Shown here: one piece after another, positions 49,431 to 57,981 of the stretch | Position numbering within the stretch: position 1 is the stretch's first letter | Layout: the number at the start of each line of letters is the position of its first letter | Source of the DNA: Thermocrinis albus DSM 14484 | GTDB taxonomy: Bacteria; Aquificota; Aquificia; Aquificales; Aquificaceae | Assembly (NCBI RefSeq): GCF_000025605.1 | Contig: NC_013894.1 | Span: forward strand, 1,436,578-1,500,577 | Length of the DNA: 64,000 nt | Direction of reading: 5' to 3' | The notes under the pieces: generated by a model | Seen by the model: the letters and a program-made list of their open reading frames with translations, nothing else | Told to the model about the DNA's origin: nothing | Database searches by the model: none | Program-made: the position numbers and the translations under genes

Positions 49431-51986
49431 ATGAAGCCGTTCGTTCAAATAGCACAGCCTCATAGGGACATAGTTGAAGGAAAACTTACAATGGATGTTT
49501 TCGCGGCTGATTTGTGGGAGGTAGTGAAAGGAACAGCGAAGCAGGATTACCAGGACCCCCATTTGTTTTTCTCAAAAACATACATGACAAATGGTTTAAA
49601 AAATATACTTGATATAGCAAAAGAACGGCTTGAAGGTAAAAGGGGTGATGCGATAATTCAATTACAGACGCCCTTCGGTGGTGGTAAGACACACACACTC
49701 ATAGCCCTGTATCATAAAGCAAGGGAATGGGGTGCCAAGGTGGCTGTCTTTGATGGCACTGCTCCAGATCCCAGAGATGTAAGACCGTGGGAGGAGATAG
49801 AGAGGCAGCTTACCGGAGAAGTTAAGCTCACAAAGGGAGATATTTCCCCTGGTAAAGAGAAACTTGCCAAGTTGCTGGAAGAAAACGCTCCCGTTCTCAT
49901 ACTGATGGACGAGATCCTCGCGTATGCTACGAAATCTGCCGGTGTAAAAATCGGAGACTCTGATCTTAGTGCGCAGACCCTTGCCTTTATTCAGGAACTT
50001 ACGGGAGCTGTCTCATCGGTAGGAAATGCGCTTTTAGTTCTCACATTACCATCAAGTATTCTTGAACTATACGACGAAAATGCACAAAGAATACTTGAGA
50101 CATTGACAAAAATAATCGGAAGAACTGCAAAAATATATGCACCTGTGGGAGACGAAGAGATAGAACACGTTGTAAGAGCCAGACTTTTTGAGAAAGTAGA
50201 TGAAAGCGAAGCGAAAAAAGTCGTCAATGAGTTTGTTGAATACGCAAAAAGGGAGGGACTACTTTCAGAAGACGAGGCAGAGAATTATCGGCAAAAGTTC
50301 CTGAGGAGCTATCCCTTCAAACCTGAGGTTATTGATGTCCTTTACAAAAGATGGGGTTCTTTCCCGACATTTCAGAGGACGAGGGGAGTATTACGACTTC
50401 TTTCCCTGGTTATTTACGATCTTATGAAGGAAAATAAACCTTTCATACGCCTTGGAGACTTTAATTTAAACAACAAAGAGATAAGAAGAGAATTGATAGA
50501 ACATATAGGATCTGAATGGGACAGCATCATAGCTCAGGATATAACTTCTGATGATGCAGGGGCAAAAAAAGTTGACGCTGCTATTGGGAGTGCGTATACA
50601 TCTTATAAACTTGGAACAAAGGTCAGTACAACAATCTTTATGATGTCGTTTTCAGGCAGAGGGGAAAGAGGAACTAGCATAAGGGAAATTAAACACAGCG
50701 TTGCACTTCCTGAACTACCAAGTAGCGTAATTGATACTACGATAAACCACCTCAAAGAAAAACTGTATTATCTTTCAGATGATGGTCTTTTCTTCACTAA
50801 TCAGGCAAATCTGAATAAGATCATCGTGGATAGGGAAGGAGTAATATCTGATGATGAAATTTATGAAGAAGAGAAAAATATAGTGAACAAGTACTTACCA
50901 AAATCTAGCCCGGTATTTAAATGGTATATCAATCCTCAATTTTCAAGAGACGTTCCTGATAGCCCCGAACTTAAGCTTATTATTCTGGACAGGAGCAAAC
51001 CGGAGGATGAATTTCTTGAAAAATGTGGAGAGCTCCCTCGGGTCTATAAAAACACCTTGATATTCCTCTGCATAGATGAGAACCAAAAGAGTAGTTTTCA
51101 TTCGTATTTGAGAAAAATGCTTGCTTTGAGATCTATTGAAAATGATAAAAGCCTCAATCTAAGTGAAGCTCAAAGAAAAGAGGTAAAAAGCAAACTTAAA
51201 GATTACGAGCAGAGAGAATACGAGGAGTTAAGGAAACTTTATCGCAGGGTATTTGTTCCCGCAAAAGATGGATTCAAAGAAGTAAAGGATAATGGGGGTA
51301 TGGGTTTGCCCACCGTTGGGAAAAACTCACTTGATGGGGAAGTATACAGCTATTTGAAGGGTAAAGGTGAGGTCCTTGAACAAATCATCCCGGAACTTAT
51401 AGCGGAAAGATACCTCAAAGAGAAGGATTATGTAGAAATAAAAAATCTTTACGAGTCCTTTCTCAGAACTCCTGGCGAGATAAGGCCTGCATCAAAGGAT
51501 GTTTTCTTAAGAAGCATAGAAGAAGGAGTAAAAAAGGGTTTATTTGGCTTTGGATATATCGTCAATGGTCAAATAGAATGTAAATACATAAAAGAGACAC
51601 CGTCTGTTAATCTAACAGATGAAGAGGTGATTATAAAACCAGATCTATGTGAAAAAACGCCAAAGGAGATAACACAAAATGAAAACAAAGCAGTAATAAA
51701 AGCACCATCAAGCTCACTATACGAAAAACAGACAACATTAGAACGAGAAGAACCAGCCGACAAAAACACCTTTTCCGAAATAACTCTGGAGCTTGTTGTT
51801 CCTGTTGGACAAATTTCTACTATTGCGAAGATCATTAATTACTTGAAAGATAAGTTTCAAAAGAATAATGTTGAGGTGACTCTGCATGCAAGTGATGGGA
51901 AGATAACTAAAGAAGATTACGAAGATAAAGTGATAGAAGCGTTAAAACAGGCAGGGATTAAAATCATAAGAGAAAATTTGAGTTAG
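49431..51986 (+). CDS. DUF499 AAA+-like ATPase; defence island
   Basis: 851 residues, ATG with GGGGGTGGT upstream. N-terminus has the DUF499 pattern (DVFAADLWEVVKG, FFSKTYMTNGLKNIL); Walker A TPFGGGKTHTL (GGGKT 83-87), Walker B PVLILMDEILAYA at about 150-162, and TRGVLRLLSLVIYDL. The C-terminal third is charged, with a linker and a small alpha/beta end domain (ELVVPVGQISTIAKIINYL). Third gene of the helicase-methylase-ATPase module. DUF499 proteins are predicted DNA-acting ATPases; no separate nuclease gene follows. Confidence 0.87.
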   Translation: MKPFVQIAQPHRDIVEGKLTMDVFAADLWEVVKGTAKQDYQDPHLFFSKTYMTNGLKNILDIAKERLEGKRGDAIIQLQTPFGGGKTHTLIALYHKAREWGAKVAVFDGTAPDPRDVRPWEEIERQLTGEVKLTKGDISPGKEKLAKLLEENAPVLILMDEILAYATKSAGVKIGDSDLSAQTLAFIQELTGAVSSVGNALLVLTLPSSILELYDENAQRILETLTKIIGRTAKIYAPVGDEEIEHVVRARLFEKVDESEAKKVVNEFVEYAKREGLLSEDEAENYRQKFLRSYPFKPEVIDVLYKRWGSFPTFQRTRGVLRLLSLVIYDLMKENKPFIRLGDFNLNNKEIRRELIEHIGSEWDSIIAQDITSDDAGAKKVDAAIGSAYTSYKLGTKVSTTIFMMSFSGRGERGTSIREIKHSVALPELPSSVIDTTINHLKEKLYYLSDDGLFFTNQANLNKIIVDREGVISDDEIYEEEKNIVNKYLPKSSPVFKWYINPQFSRDVPDSPELKLIILDRSKPEDEFLEKCGELPRVYKNTLIFLCIDENQKSSFHSYLRKMLALRSIENDKSLNLSEAQRKEVKSKLKDYEQREYEELRKLYRRVFVPAKDGFKEVKDNGGMGLPTVGKNSLDGEVYSYLKGKGEVLEQIIPELIAERYLKEKDYVEIKNLYESFLRTPGEIRPASKDVFLRSIEEGVKKGLFGFGYIVNGQIECKYIKETPSVNLTDEEVIIKPDLCEKTPKEITQNENKAVIKAPSSSLYEKQTTLEREEPADKNTFSEITLELVVPVGQISTIAKIINYLKDKFQKNNVEVTLHASDGKITKEDYEDKVIEALKQAGIKIIRENLS

Positions 51987-52129
51987 AAAGCTGGATAGGT
52001 CCTCTTTTGAATAATTCCTTTTACCATCCTCTGGAATCTACACAGGCAAAGAATGCAACTCCAGATTAACAGGGACTACGTGAGGCTTCAACTCAAAAGG
52101 GCAAAACAGCTAAGTGGAGTTTTAAGCAA

Positions 52130-52151
52130 GACTCTTGCCTGTTAGCACAAA
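52130..52151 (+). repeat. 22-base direct repeat (second copy 52338-52359)
   Basis: Identical 22-base copies 208 bases apart, starting GACTCTTGCCTG and ending TAGCACAAA; the next bases also agree as YCGATA. Part of it recurs inverted near 52410. Possible duplication scar or the ends of a small lost element. Confidence 0.75.
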
Positions 52152-52469
52152 CCCGATAGATTTTTTTTTAGTAAGAGAAGAAGGAGGTATTTCAGGAGTG
52201 GCCAGATTAAAGTTAGAATTTTCAACAAATTGCAAAACACGTGGTCTTGCAATTGCAGACACTCACCTAGGATATCTTCCAGAACTTCCCAGTCCCACAT
52301 AGATCTAGAATTTTAAACCGCTTTTTAGACACTTAGAGACTCTTGCCTGTTAGCACAAATTCGATAAAATTATATACAAAGGCTGGGAGCCCCAGCTTGA
52401 GCGAGCCATAACAGGCAAGTTCCAAAGACTCTAAGCGAGCTCCAAGGGGGCTCCCGCCCTCCCTATGCT

Positions 52470-52710
52470 TTACGTCTTCCGGAGCTTCTCTTTTATGAGC
52501 TTAAGGTCGTTACGAGTCTCTAGTCTTTTCAAAATCCAGTTCCTTTCCGCATTCTTCTGCTCCGAATTGCCCCTTCAAGGAAGAAACCTGATTCTGTAGC
52601 CTTTCCACCTTCCTCTGAAGGGTTTTTATTTGCTCCTTCTGGTTGTGTATGCGGGAAGTCAAGTCCCTAACGGTCCTTTCCCTTTCTCCTTCTCTACAGG
52701 GGTTAAAATT
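52470..52710 (-). pseudogene. Fragment of a coiled-coil protein, frameshifted
   Basis: On the minus strand two frames read as one heptad-rich protein: first ERERTVRDLTSRIHNQKEQ and KTLQRKVERLQNQVSSLKGQ, then, after a frame change near 52550, QKNAERNWILKRLETRND and LKLIKEKLRKT before TAA. There is no start codon and no ribosome site. The style resembles the coiled-coil tail of the HTH protein at 54736. I infer the end of a decayed gene. Confidence 0.5.
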
Positions 52711-52717
52711 TTACTTT

Positions 52718-52882
52718 ATGGAATGCTTTGATGGCTTTGACGAAAAAGAGTGGCTTAAGAAACAGTTGGAGGAGATCTTCAAACCGCCCACCGATGACTG
52801 GGACAAATTGAGAGCGTGGGTTTACAGGTTTGGAGATGAGTGGGATATTTTCCTTATTGAACTGACAATACCTGAGTTTTGA
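52718..52882 (+). CDS. 54-residue acidic protein, unknown
   Basis: From ATG 52718: MECFDGFDEKEWLKKQLEEI, then FKPPTDDWDKLRAWVYRFGDEWDIFLIELTIPEF. Acidic, Trp-rich, no signal or membrane helix; no recognised family, although such small acidic proteins can be antitoxins or anti-defence/phage proteins. The longer frame from 52643 lies over the coiled-coil remnant and is not accepted. The ribosome site is weak, and the reading depends on amino-acid plausibility only. Confidence 0.4.
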   Translation: MECFDGFDEKEWLKKQLEEIFKPPTDDWDKLRAWVYRFGDEWDIFLIELTIPEF

Positions 52883-52960
52883 GTTATAGAAAAACTTGCG
52901 GGCTAAAACAGGTAGGGAAGTAGCTCCACATCTTTGATGCGGGGTAGTTCACTTTCTGTC

Positions 52961-53011
52961 TTGCAATTAATTGCAACTAATATTGACAAGGAAATAAATA
53001 TTGAGTAATAT
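52961..53011 (+). promoter_or_regulatory. Promoter with perfect 16-bp palindrome (probable operator)
   Basis: TTGCAATTAATTGCAA (52961-52976) is a perfect palindrome, followed by TTGACA (52983-52988), 17 bases, TAATAT (53006-53011), and the lipoprotein ATG at 53019. The palindrome touches the -35 box, a usual repressor position. The expected start is at or 1-2 bases before the ATG, so the mRNA may be leaderless. A related half site (TTGCAATTGCA) occurs near 52246-52257. Confidence 0.6.
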
Positions 53012-53018
53012 TAGTGCC

Positions 53019-53279
53019 ATGAGGGTTTTGAAGCTGGGATTACTGATATCCTGTGCTTTTTTGCCAACCTCCTGCTTTTTAGTGGCGGAGACGGCTCAAA
53101 GAAGCATAGATGCAGGGAGACTGACTATAAACCAAACACCCATGACCACAACGGGAGCTGTAGGTGGTATAGTGGCTGGTACTCTTGTTGGCATTCTGTT
53201 ATCTCCAATAGCTAATGCAATTGATGAAAAAAAACATAAAAGCCTTAGCTTTCTACTGCGGGATGGAAAATCCACCTGA
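53019..53279 (+). CDS. Small lipoprotein, unknown
   Basis: 86 residues from ATG 53019. Signal peptide MRVLKLGLLISCAFLPTSC with a lipobox-like LPTSC; lipidated Cys at 19. The mature part has a glycine-zipper-like helix (TTTGAVGGIVAGTLVGILLSPIANAI) and a basic end. Resembles small glycine-zipper lipoproteins (SmpA/entericidin or phage-lysis type), but no family is assigned. First of three closely spaced genes; the next frame overlaps its end. Confidence 0.6.
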   Translation: MRVLKLGLLISCAFLPTSCFLVAETAQRSIDAGRLTINQTPMTTTGAVGGIVAGTLVGILLSPIANAIDEKKHKSLSFLLRDGKST

Positions 53280-53655
53280 CAAGAAAGACTACTCAGATTG
53301 TATCCAATGGGGAAAAGTTCATTTTCAGAGGGCAAAAACATTTGAAAACATTCTTCACAATGGAAAATGCCATAACAAGTTTTTAGGCTTGTCCCAAGGT
53401 TTTATAAAATGCTGGGACGAGGCTTTTGATTATGCAAGGACGATAAACAGTGATATAAAAGAGGCTGTCTATAGGGCTAAATTTGAAGATACATATGCAC
53501 ATTGTATGCCTATGAGGATAGAGAGCATGAACCAAGAGGAGCTGTATCAGAAACATACAGAGTGCAAAAAGAAGGCTGAAAAGGTAGCAACTGAATTTGT
53601 CAATGACATAAAACCTAAGATAGAGCAGTATTTAGCCAAGAAGCAGGGAGGATGA
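53215..53655 (+). CDS. Cysteine-containing helical protein, unknown
   Basis: Up to 146 residues; the start could be ATG 53215, 53224 or 53263 (MENPPDKKDYSDCIQWGK), none with a good ribosome site. Six or so spaced cysteines (DCIQW, KCHNK, KCWDE, HCMPM, ECKKK) suggest disulfides or metal binding, yet no clear signal peptide is present. Mostly helical with a charged C-terminus. Overlaps both neighbours, so it belongs to the 53019-54230 transcript. No family recognised. Confidence 0.5.
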   Translation: MQLMKKNIKALAFYCGMENPPDKKDYSDCIQWGKVHFQRAKTFENILHNGKCHNKFLGLSQGFIKCWDEAFDYARTINSDIKEAVYRAKFEDTYAHCMPMRIESMNQEELYQKHTECKKKAEKVATEFVNDIKPKIEQYLAKKQGG

Positions 53656-54230
53656 GAATGAAACAATTGAACATAGATGTGAAGAAAAAAAGCATCTTTA
53701 GAAGCATAACTGCAGTTGTAGTAATAGGGCTTAGTATGTTTATTGCTGGCATAACCCCCAACACTGCTACTATATTAGGATTTGTGGTAGCATTTGTGTG
53801 GGCAATTATCTATGCCGATACAGACCCTTCTCCCGGTCTATACAAGAACGGAAAGTATCTGGGAAAAATCTACAAAGCCTTTATCAAAGTGGGAGATAAC
53901 GTAGCATTGGGGAAAAAGCGAGATACAGAAACAATAGGTTATCTAAAAATCCTGAAAGATGGGAAAGAGGTTGCAAAACTTTACTTGACCGCTGAAGGCT
54001 TTATGGAGCTAAAACCAGACAAGATCTGGGAGGTCTTTCCAGAGATAAAGGGCAAAGTAGAAAGATTTGAAAGGCTGTTTAAGGTGGGAGATTACACCTT
54101 AGAATACAGATTCTTCCAAGGAATTGCTAATGCAAGCTATGTATATGAAGATGATGATGATGCTAGAAAGAAAAGGTTACACCCTATCTATGATATCTAC
54201 GCATCAAACATACACCACCGCGACGATTAA
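53652..54230 (+). CDS. Membrane-anchored protein, unknown
   Basis: 192 residues (ATG 53652, or 53658). Two N-terminal membrane helices (ITAVVVIGLSMFIAGITP, TATILGFVVAFVWAIIYA), then a soluble beta-rich domain (GLYKNGKYLGKIYKAFIKVG, IGYLKILKDGKEVAKLYLT) and an acidic run EDDDD near the end. ATGA overlap with the preceding gene. It could be an immunity- or conjugation-type accessory protein; function not recognised. Lower G+C and island position suggest acquisition. Confidence 0.55.
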   Translation: MRMKQLNIDVKKKSIFRSITAVVVIGLSMFIAGITPNTATILGFVVAFVWAIIYADTDPSPGLYKNGKYLGKIYKAFIKVGDNVALGKKRDTETIGYLKILKDGKEVAKLYLTAEGFMELKPDKIWEVFPEIKGKVERFERLFKVGDYTLEYRFFQGIANASYVYEDDDDARKKRLHPIYDIYASNIHHRDD

Positions 54231-54668
54231 AGAACCTTCCACACGGCATCTCTATCCACTACGACCTCTGCAATGGGATATCCCACTATCATCCCACTCT
54301 CAAGTTTCGTGTATGTGAATAGTTTGATGAGAGGTTTTCAGGCGGGCGGGCATGGACAAAAAAGGGGCTATACCTATTCAAAAATTGGAACGAGTGGGAC
54401 AAACCTTAGAGCTATAAGGCTTTGATGACTGTTTAGTCCTTCTGTGAGCAGAAAGATGCCAAAAACCAATATAGAGAAATGTGTTTTTTCTCCTCGTTAT
54501 TATAGTTCCAGTAAAATGTGGACACTTTTAAACTAAGTTAATAAGTTAATAAAACACTAAAGCATTAAGTTGATAAGCTGTTTTCCCATTAGCTCCTTTA
54601 CCGTTAATAAAGGACACAGAGCCTGTTAATATAATTGCACTTATGTTAACAAAACCTCCCTCTCTCCG
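54231..54668. other. A+T-rich intergenic region with GTTAATA-type repeats
   Basis: About 440 bases without a credible gene. Near 54533-54585 occur three AAGTTRATA units (AAGTTAATA twice in tandem, AAGTTGATA once) and further GTTAATA copies at about 54605 and 54629. Such clusters can be iterons or simply A+T drift. Nothing else is recognised. Confidence 0.4.
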
Positions 54669-54697
54669 TTGACATAAATTGCCATGAGTGTTATCAT
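54669..54697 (+). promoter_or_regulatory. Promoter of the HTH-recombinase-trmD operon
   Basis: TTGACA (54669-54674), 17-base spacer, TATCAT (54692-54697; repeated at 54701), 39 bases before the ATG at 54736, which has a TGAAGGAGGAG ribosome site. Confidence 0.65.
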
Positions 54698-54735
54698 TGC
54701 TATCATGTGTGTCAAACTATTGAAGGAGGAGTATC

Positions 54736-55308
54736 ATGGACTACGTCAAAATGAAAGCAAGTGAGTATGCAACTTTGACAGGTCTGTCCCTCAACACGGT
54801 GAAGAACAGGATAAGGGCGGGTGTTCTGAAAGGAGAAAAGGCAGAGGATGGTCTGTGGTACGTCTATGTGCCAGGGGATGAGTACCAACATCTTTTGAAG
54901 AGGGAGGAAGACGTAAAGGAGGTTCAGGAGAGGATAAAGGAGAGTATGGAAAAACTACGGTCACACCTGGAAGGTAACCTGATAGCCACTTATATGGAGC
55001 TACTGCTTCAGAAGGAGAAACAAAAGGACGAACTGTTGCACGAACTGGCTAGTCTATATGCCCTTCTGGCTATAAGGGAGAAGGAGATAGAGATCCTCAA
55101 CGAGTCCATACAGAGGATGAAGAAAGAACTGTCTGAGTTGGAAGATCTCCGTAAGAGTCTTAGAGAGAAGGAGAAGGAGCTGGCAAAACTGGAACGTGAT
55201 CTTAAGAGCGCAGAGCTGGAATGTCAGAAAAAACTGTTGGAAAAGGAAAAGGAGCTTATGGAAAAAGAAACCCAGCTTAAACTGTTGCGTGGAGAAATAG
55301 ACAGGTAA
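54736..55308 (+). CDS. HTH (MerR/excisionase-like) protein with long coiled coil
   Basis: 190 residues. Residues 1-50 are a winged HTH of the excisionase type (MKASEYATLTGLSLNTVKNRI then GVLKGEKAEDGLWYVYV). From about 65 to the end it is one heptad-rich coiled coil (IKESMEKLRSHLEG, KEKEIEILNESIQRMKKELSEL, EKELAKLERDLKSAELE). No ligand domain. Likely a dimeric DNA-binding or DNA-bridging protein. It is followed after 12 bases by a tyrosine recombinase, so a recombination directionality factor or accessory factor is possible. Confidence 0.65.
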   Translation: MDYVKMKASEYATLTGLSLNTVKNRIRAGVLKGEKAEDGLWYVYVPGDEYQHLLKREEDVKEVQERIKESMEKLRSHLEGNLIATYMELLLQKEKQKDELLHELASLYALLAIREKEIEILNESIQRMKKELSELEDLRKSLREKEKELAKLERDLKSAELECQKKLLEKEKELMEKETQLKLLRGEIDR

Positions 55309-55320
55309 AATTACATAACT

Positions 55321-56187
55321 ATGGGTATCCTTGAGCTGTGGAGGAGGAGCTTGGAAAGATCTCGAAGTGAGAGAACGGTAATCACCTACAGTAAGTGTCT
55401 GGAGCTGTTCGCTCGTAACACAGGTTTAACGGAAGATGAGCTCCTCAACACAGAACCTGTACATCTTTATCAACACATAGACTCTTCTTCCTTGTCTCCT
55501 GCCTCCGTACTTACTCATCTTTCTGCCCTTAAACACTTCTTTAAGTTTGCTGTCAGGAGAGGCTATATGTCTCGAGAGGCTTACACAAAGCTGGAGGCAG
55601 CTATAGAAGAGCTAAGGGATGAGATAGGAAGGCGCAACGTAAGGAGAGCACCCAAAGCCCTCACGAGGGAGGAGCTCAGCAGGATAATGGAAAGTACCAA
55701 GAACACCGTCTACGAGAGAGTCTATACTCTCTTTCTGTACAGTGGTATAAGACTCTCCGAATATAAGCACCTTAAGAAAGATAACTTCTTTATGGACAAA
55801 AGCGGCATATACTGGTTGAGGCTTCCCGCCTATGCCACAAAGGGAAACAAGGAACGTATGGCTCCTATAATGGGTCCCACAAAAGAAGAAACTTACCAAG
55901 TGACGGAAAAACTGGCTCGCTGGCTGGAGAACTACGAGGAGAATCTGGTGGTTAATGCAGGAAGTCTACAGGTATACACTTACAGGCTTTCCCACAGACT
56001 CAACATTCCTTTTTCTCTGCACAGTTTCAGACACACCTACATAACGAACCTGATAAACAGCGGTTTCCCTGCGGAGGTGGTCAAAGAGTTTGCAGGACAC
56101 TCTCATGTAAAAACCACCATAGACATATACTACCGATTCAGTCCTGAAAGGGCAAGAAAGTTAGTAGAAGAGTTTCTACGCGTATGA
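55321..56187 (+). CDS. Tyrosine recombinase (Xer/integrase family)
   Basis: 288 residues. SAM-like N-terminal domain (about 1-100, RTVITYSKCLELFARNTGLTEDEL) and a catalytic domain with R144 (SGIRLSE), K174, H234-x-x-R237 (HSFRHTY), H260 (AGHSH) and nucleophile Y270 (IDIYYRF). Size fits compact Xer proteins (XerC/D, archaeal XerA) as well as small integrases. It overlaps trmD by 4 bases, which argues for a resident, vertically inherited gene rather than a fresh prophage; if so it may act at dif. Confidence 0.88.
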   Translation: MGILELWRRSLERSRSERTVITYSKCLELFARNTGLTEDELLNTEPVHLYQHIDSSSLSPASVLTHLSALKHFFKFAVRRGYMSREAYTKLEAAIEELRDEIGRRNVRRAPKALTREELSRIMESTKNTVYERVYTLFLYSGIRLSEYKHLKKDNFFMDKSGIYWLRLPAYATKGNKERMAPIMGPTKEETYQVTEKLARWLENYEENLVVNAGSLQVYTYRLSHRLNIPFSLHSFRHTYITNLINSGFPAEVVKEFAGHSHVKTTIDIYYRFSPERARKLVEEFLRV

Positions 56188-56954
56188 AATTCTTTGTGCT
56201 CACCATATTTCCTCAGATGATAGAAGATTACTGCAGGTACGGCATAGTAAGAAAGGCCATAAAGGTAGGTGCTTTGGAGGTTTTCCCGATAAATCTCAGA
56301 GACTTTGCTCCCAAGGGGCAAGTAGATGATACTCCCTACGGCGGTTTTCCGGGCATGGTGATAAAACCTGAGCCTATTTTTGAGGCACACCATTATGTTA
56401 CCCAAAACTGGGGTAAGCCTTACGTCCTTTTACCACAACCGTGGGGTAAGAAAATCTCTCAGAAAGATCTTGACAGGTGGGCCAACATGGAAAACCTGAT
56501 GGTTATATGCGGGCGCTACGAAGGTGTGGACGAACGTGTGACTGCATTGGTGGACGAAGAGATCTCATTGGGTGACTTTGTACTGGCGGGAGGAGAGCTA
56601 GTAGCAATGGTTATACTGGAAGGCGTGGCCAGGCTTTTACCGGGAGTACTGAACGATCCTGAGAGTTTGAGGCGGGACTCCTTCCGCAGATGGCTGGGAG
56701 CACCAGTTTATACCAGACCACCCGAGTATATGGGAATGAAGGTACCATCGGTTCTTATCTCGGGACATCACCAACTTATAGAACTCTGGGCCTTATGGCA
56801 TTCTATAGAGAGGACGCTTAGGTACAGGCCTGATCTTGTGCCTTCGGATCTATCTCCCTTAGAAAAGGACATGTTGGAGAGTATACGTAAGGGCATGAGT
56901 TTTGAAGAATGGTTAAGGACCAAGAATAAGAGCCATGAGAATCCTGTGGGTTAA
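56184..56954 (+). CDS. trmD: tRNA (guanine-N1)-methyltransferase
   Basis: 256 residues. FFVLTIFPQMIEDYCRYGIV, DDTPYGGFPGMVIKPEPIF, VICGRYEGVDERV and EISLGDFVLAGGELVAM form the trefoil-knot SAM site of TrmD; C-terminal helical domain follows. Makes m1G37 in tRNAs reading CUN, CCN and CGG to prevent frameshifts. Usually next to rpsP/rimM/rplS; here it follows a recombinase, so the usual cluster is broken. Confidence 0.97.
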   Translation: MKFFVLTIFPQMIEDYCRYGIVRKAIKVGALEVFPINLRDFAPKGQVDDTPYGGFPGMVIKPEPIFEAHHYVTQNWGKPYVLLPQPWGKKISQKDLDRWANMENLMVICGRYEGVDERVTALVDEEISLGDFVLAGGELVAMVILEGVARLLPGVLNDPESLRRDSFRRWLGAPVYTRPPEYMGMKVPSVLISGHHQLIELWALWHSIERTLRYRPDLVPSDLSPLEKDMLESIRKGMSFEEWLRTKNKSHENPVG

Positions 56955-57981
56955 CGGTAACCCAAACCCTCACTTTGGTGGTACCGAACTACATACTGTC
57001 AGCATGGTGAAAGAACTTAAAAATATGGGAGTTGATTTAGTCCTAGCGTGTGCTCCCGGCTCCTTTGTTGATAAACACACTCACCACGTGAAGAAATTCT
57101 ACGTGAGTTTTCCTAGAAGCTTGCACATCCCCGGTATGTGGTCCCTTTATAAGGCTATGAGGGAGGTGGATCCCCACATAGTTATAGCCAATAACGGAAA
57201 GGAGTATCCGGATGTGGTTTATTTGTCAAAGCTTTTCGGTAAGAAAGTGGTACTTTTCAGACATATGGATAGGATGAAACAGATAACGGTTAGAAAACTG
57301 GTTTTTCCTTTAGTGGATCTCTTCTTAGCGGTAAGTGGACATGTCAAGGAAAACCTTCTAAAGGAGGGTGTATCTCCTGACAAAATACAAGTGATTTACA
57401 ACCTGATAGATGAAGGCCGTTTTAAACCTTCTCAAAAACCTGAACACCCTATAAACATCCTCTTCGTGGGTAAGGTGGATGAAGGTAAGGGAGTGTGGGA
57501 TCTTTTGAGAGCCTTTGAAAGGCTGACAAAGACAAGAGACGATGTGAGGCTGTACATAGTAGGTGATGGAAGGGAGCTTCCTAGAGTGAGAGCTTACGTG
57601 GAGGATAAGGCTATAAAGGACAGAGTTCATATGGTGGGTTATACAGACAAGGTAGAAGAGTATTATTCTTTGTCCCACATCTGTGTGGTACCTTCCCGGG
57701 AGAGGGAGGCCTTCCCTAGAGTGGCTATAGAAGCTCTGGCAAGTGGGTGCGCTTTGGTGGTTTCCCACATAGGGGGCACTAAGGAGGCGGTAAGGGAAAA
57801 AGAGAACGGTTTTGTTTTTAGGGCAGGAGACGTGGAAGATCTTTACCAAAAGCTTCTTTTGAGTATAGAAAACTGGAGGGTATTTACCCAAAACTCTTTA
57901 GAACTCTACAGAAAGAACTTTAGTAAAGAGCGTACCCTCAGTAAGTTCCTGTCTGTTCTTGAAGACCTCCTCAAACGTTAA
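56935..57981 (+). CDS. GT4-family glycosyltransferase
   Basis: 348 residues, GT-B fold. N-terminus [26 protein letters not shown] (acceptor domain with GG loop), C-terminal domain with [29 protein letters not shown]-like [13 protein letters not shown], and the donor motif [29 protein letters not shown] (E-x7-E). Retaining transfer of a sugar, perhaps LPS core or capsule. Overlaps trmD by 20 bases and meets ychF tail to tail. The acceptor is unknown. Confidence 0.9.
   Translation: MRILWVNGNPNPHFGGTELHTVSMVKELKNMGVDLVLACAPGSFVDKHTHHVKKFYVSFPRSLHIPGMWSLYKAMREVDPHIVIANNGKEYPDVVYLSKLFGKKVVLFRHMDRMKQITVRKLVFPLVDLFLAVSGHVKENLLKEGVSPDKIQVIYNLIDEGRFKPSQKPEHPINILFVGKVDEGKGVWDLLRAFERLTKTRDDVRLYIVGDGRELPRVRAYVEDKAIKDRVHMVGYTDKVEEYYSLSHICVVPSREREAFPRVAIEALASGCALVVSHIGGTKEAVREKENGFVFRAGDVEDLYQKLLLSIENWRVFTQNSLELYRKNFSKERTLSKFLSVLEDLLKR

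Larger units (their letters stand above)
51987..52717. other. Gene debris behind the defence module
   Basis: 731 bases with no intact gene. It holds a 22-base direct repeat (52130-52151 and 52338-52359, each followed by a CGATA-like tail), an inverted pair GGGAGCCCC/GGGGGCTCCC (about 52385-52394 and 52446-52455), the reverse complement of the repeat core (TAACAGGCAAG near 52410-52420), a 30-codon frame at 52053-52145 (MQLQINRDYVRLQLKRAK), and a broken minus-strand coiled-coil frame (52470-52710). It looks like decayed mobile-element or phage remnants. Confidence 0.6.

Noticed and set aside
43078..56187. tRNA-Phe and the tyrosine recombinase as borders of an integrated island
   Set aside because: The tRNA 3' end faces polX, away from the island, and I see no copy of the tRNA 3' end near 56190. 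The recombinase is also coupled to trmD.
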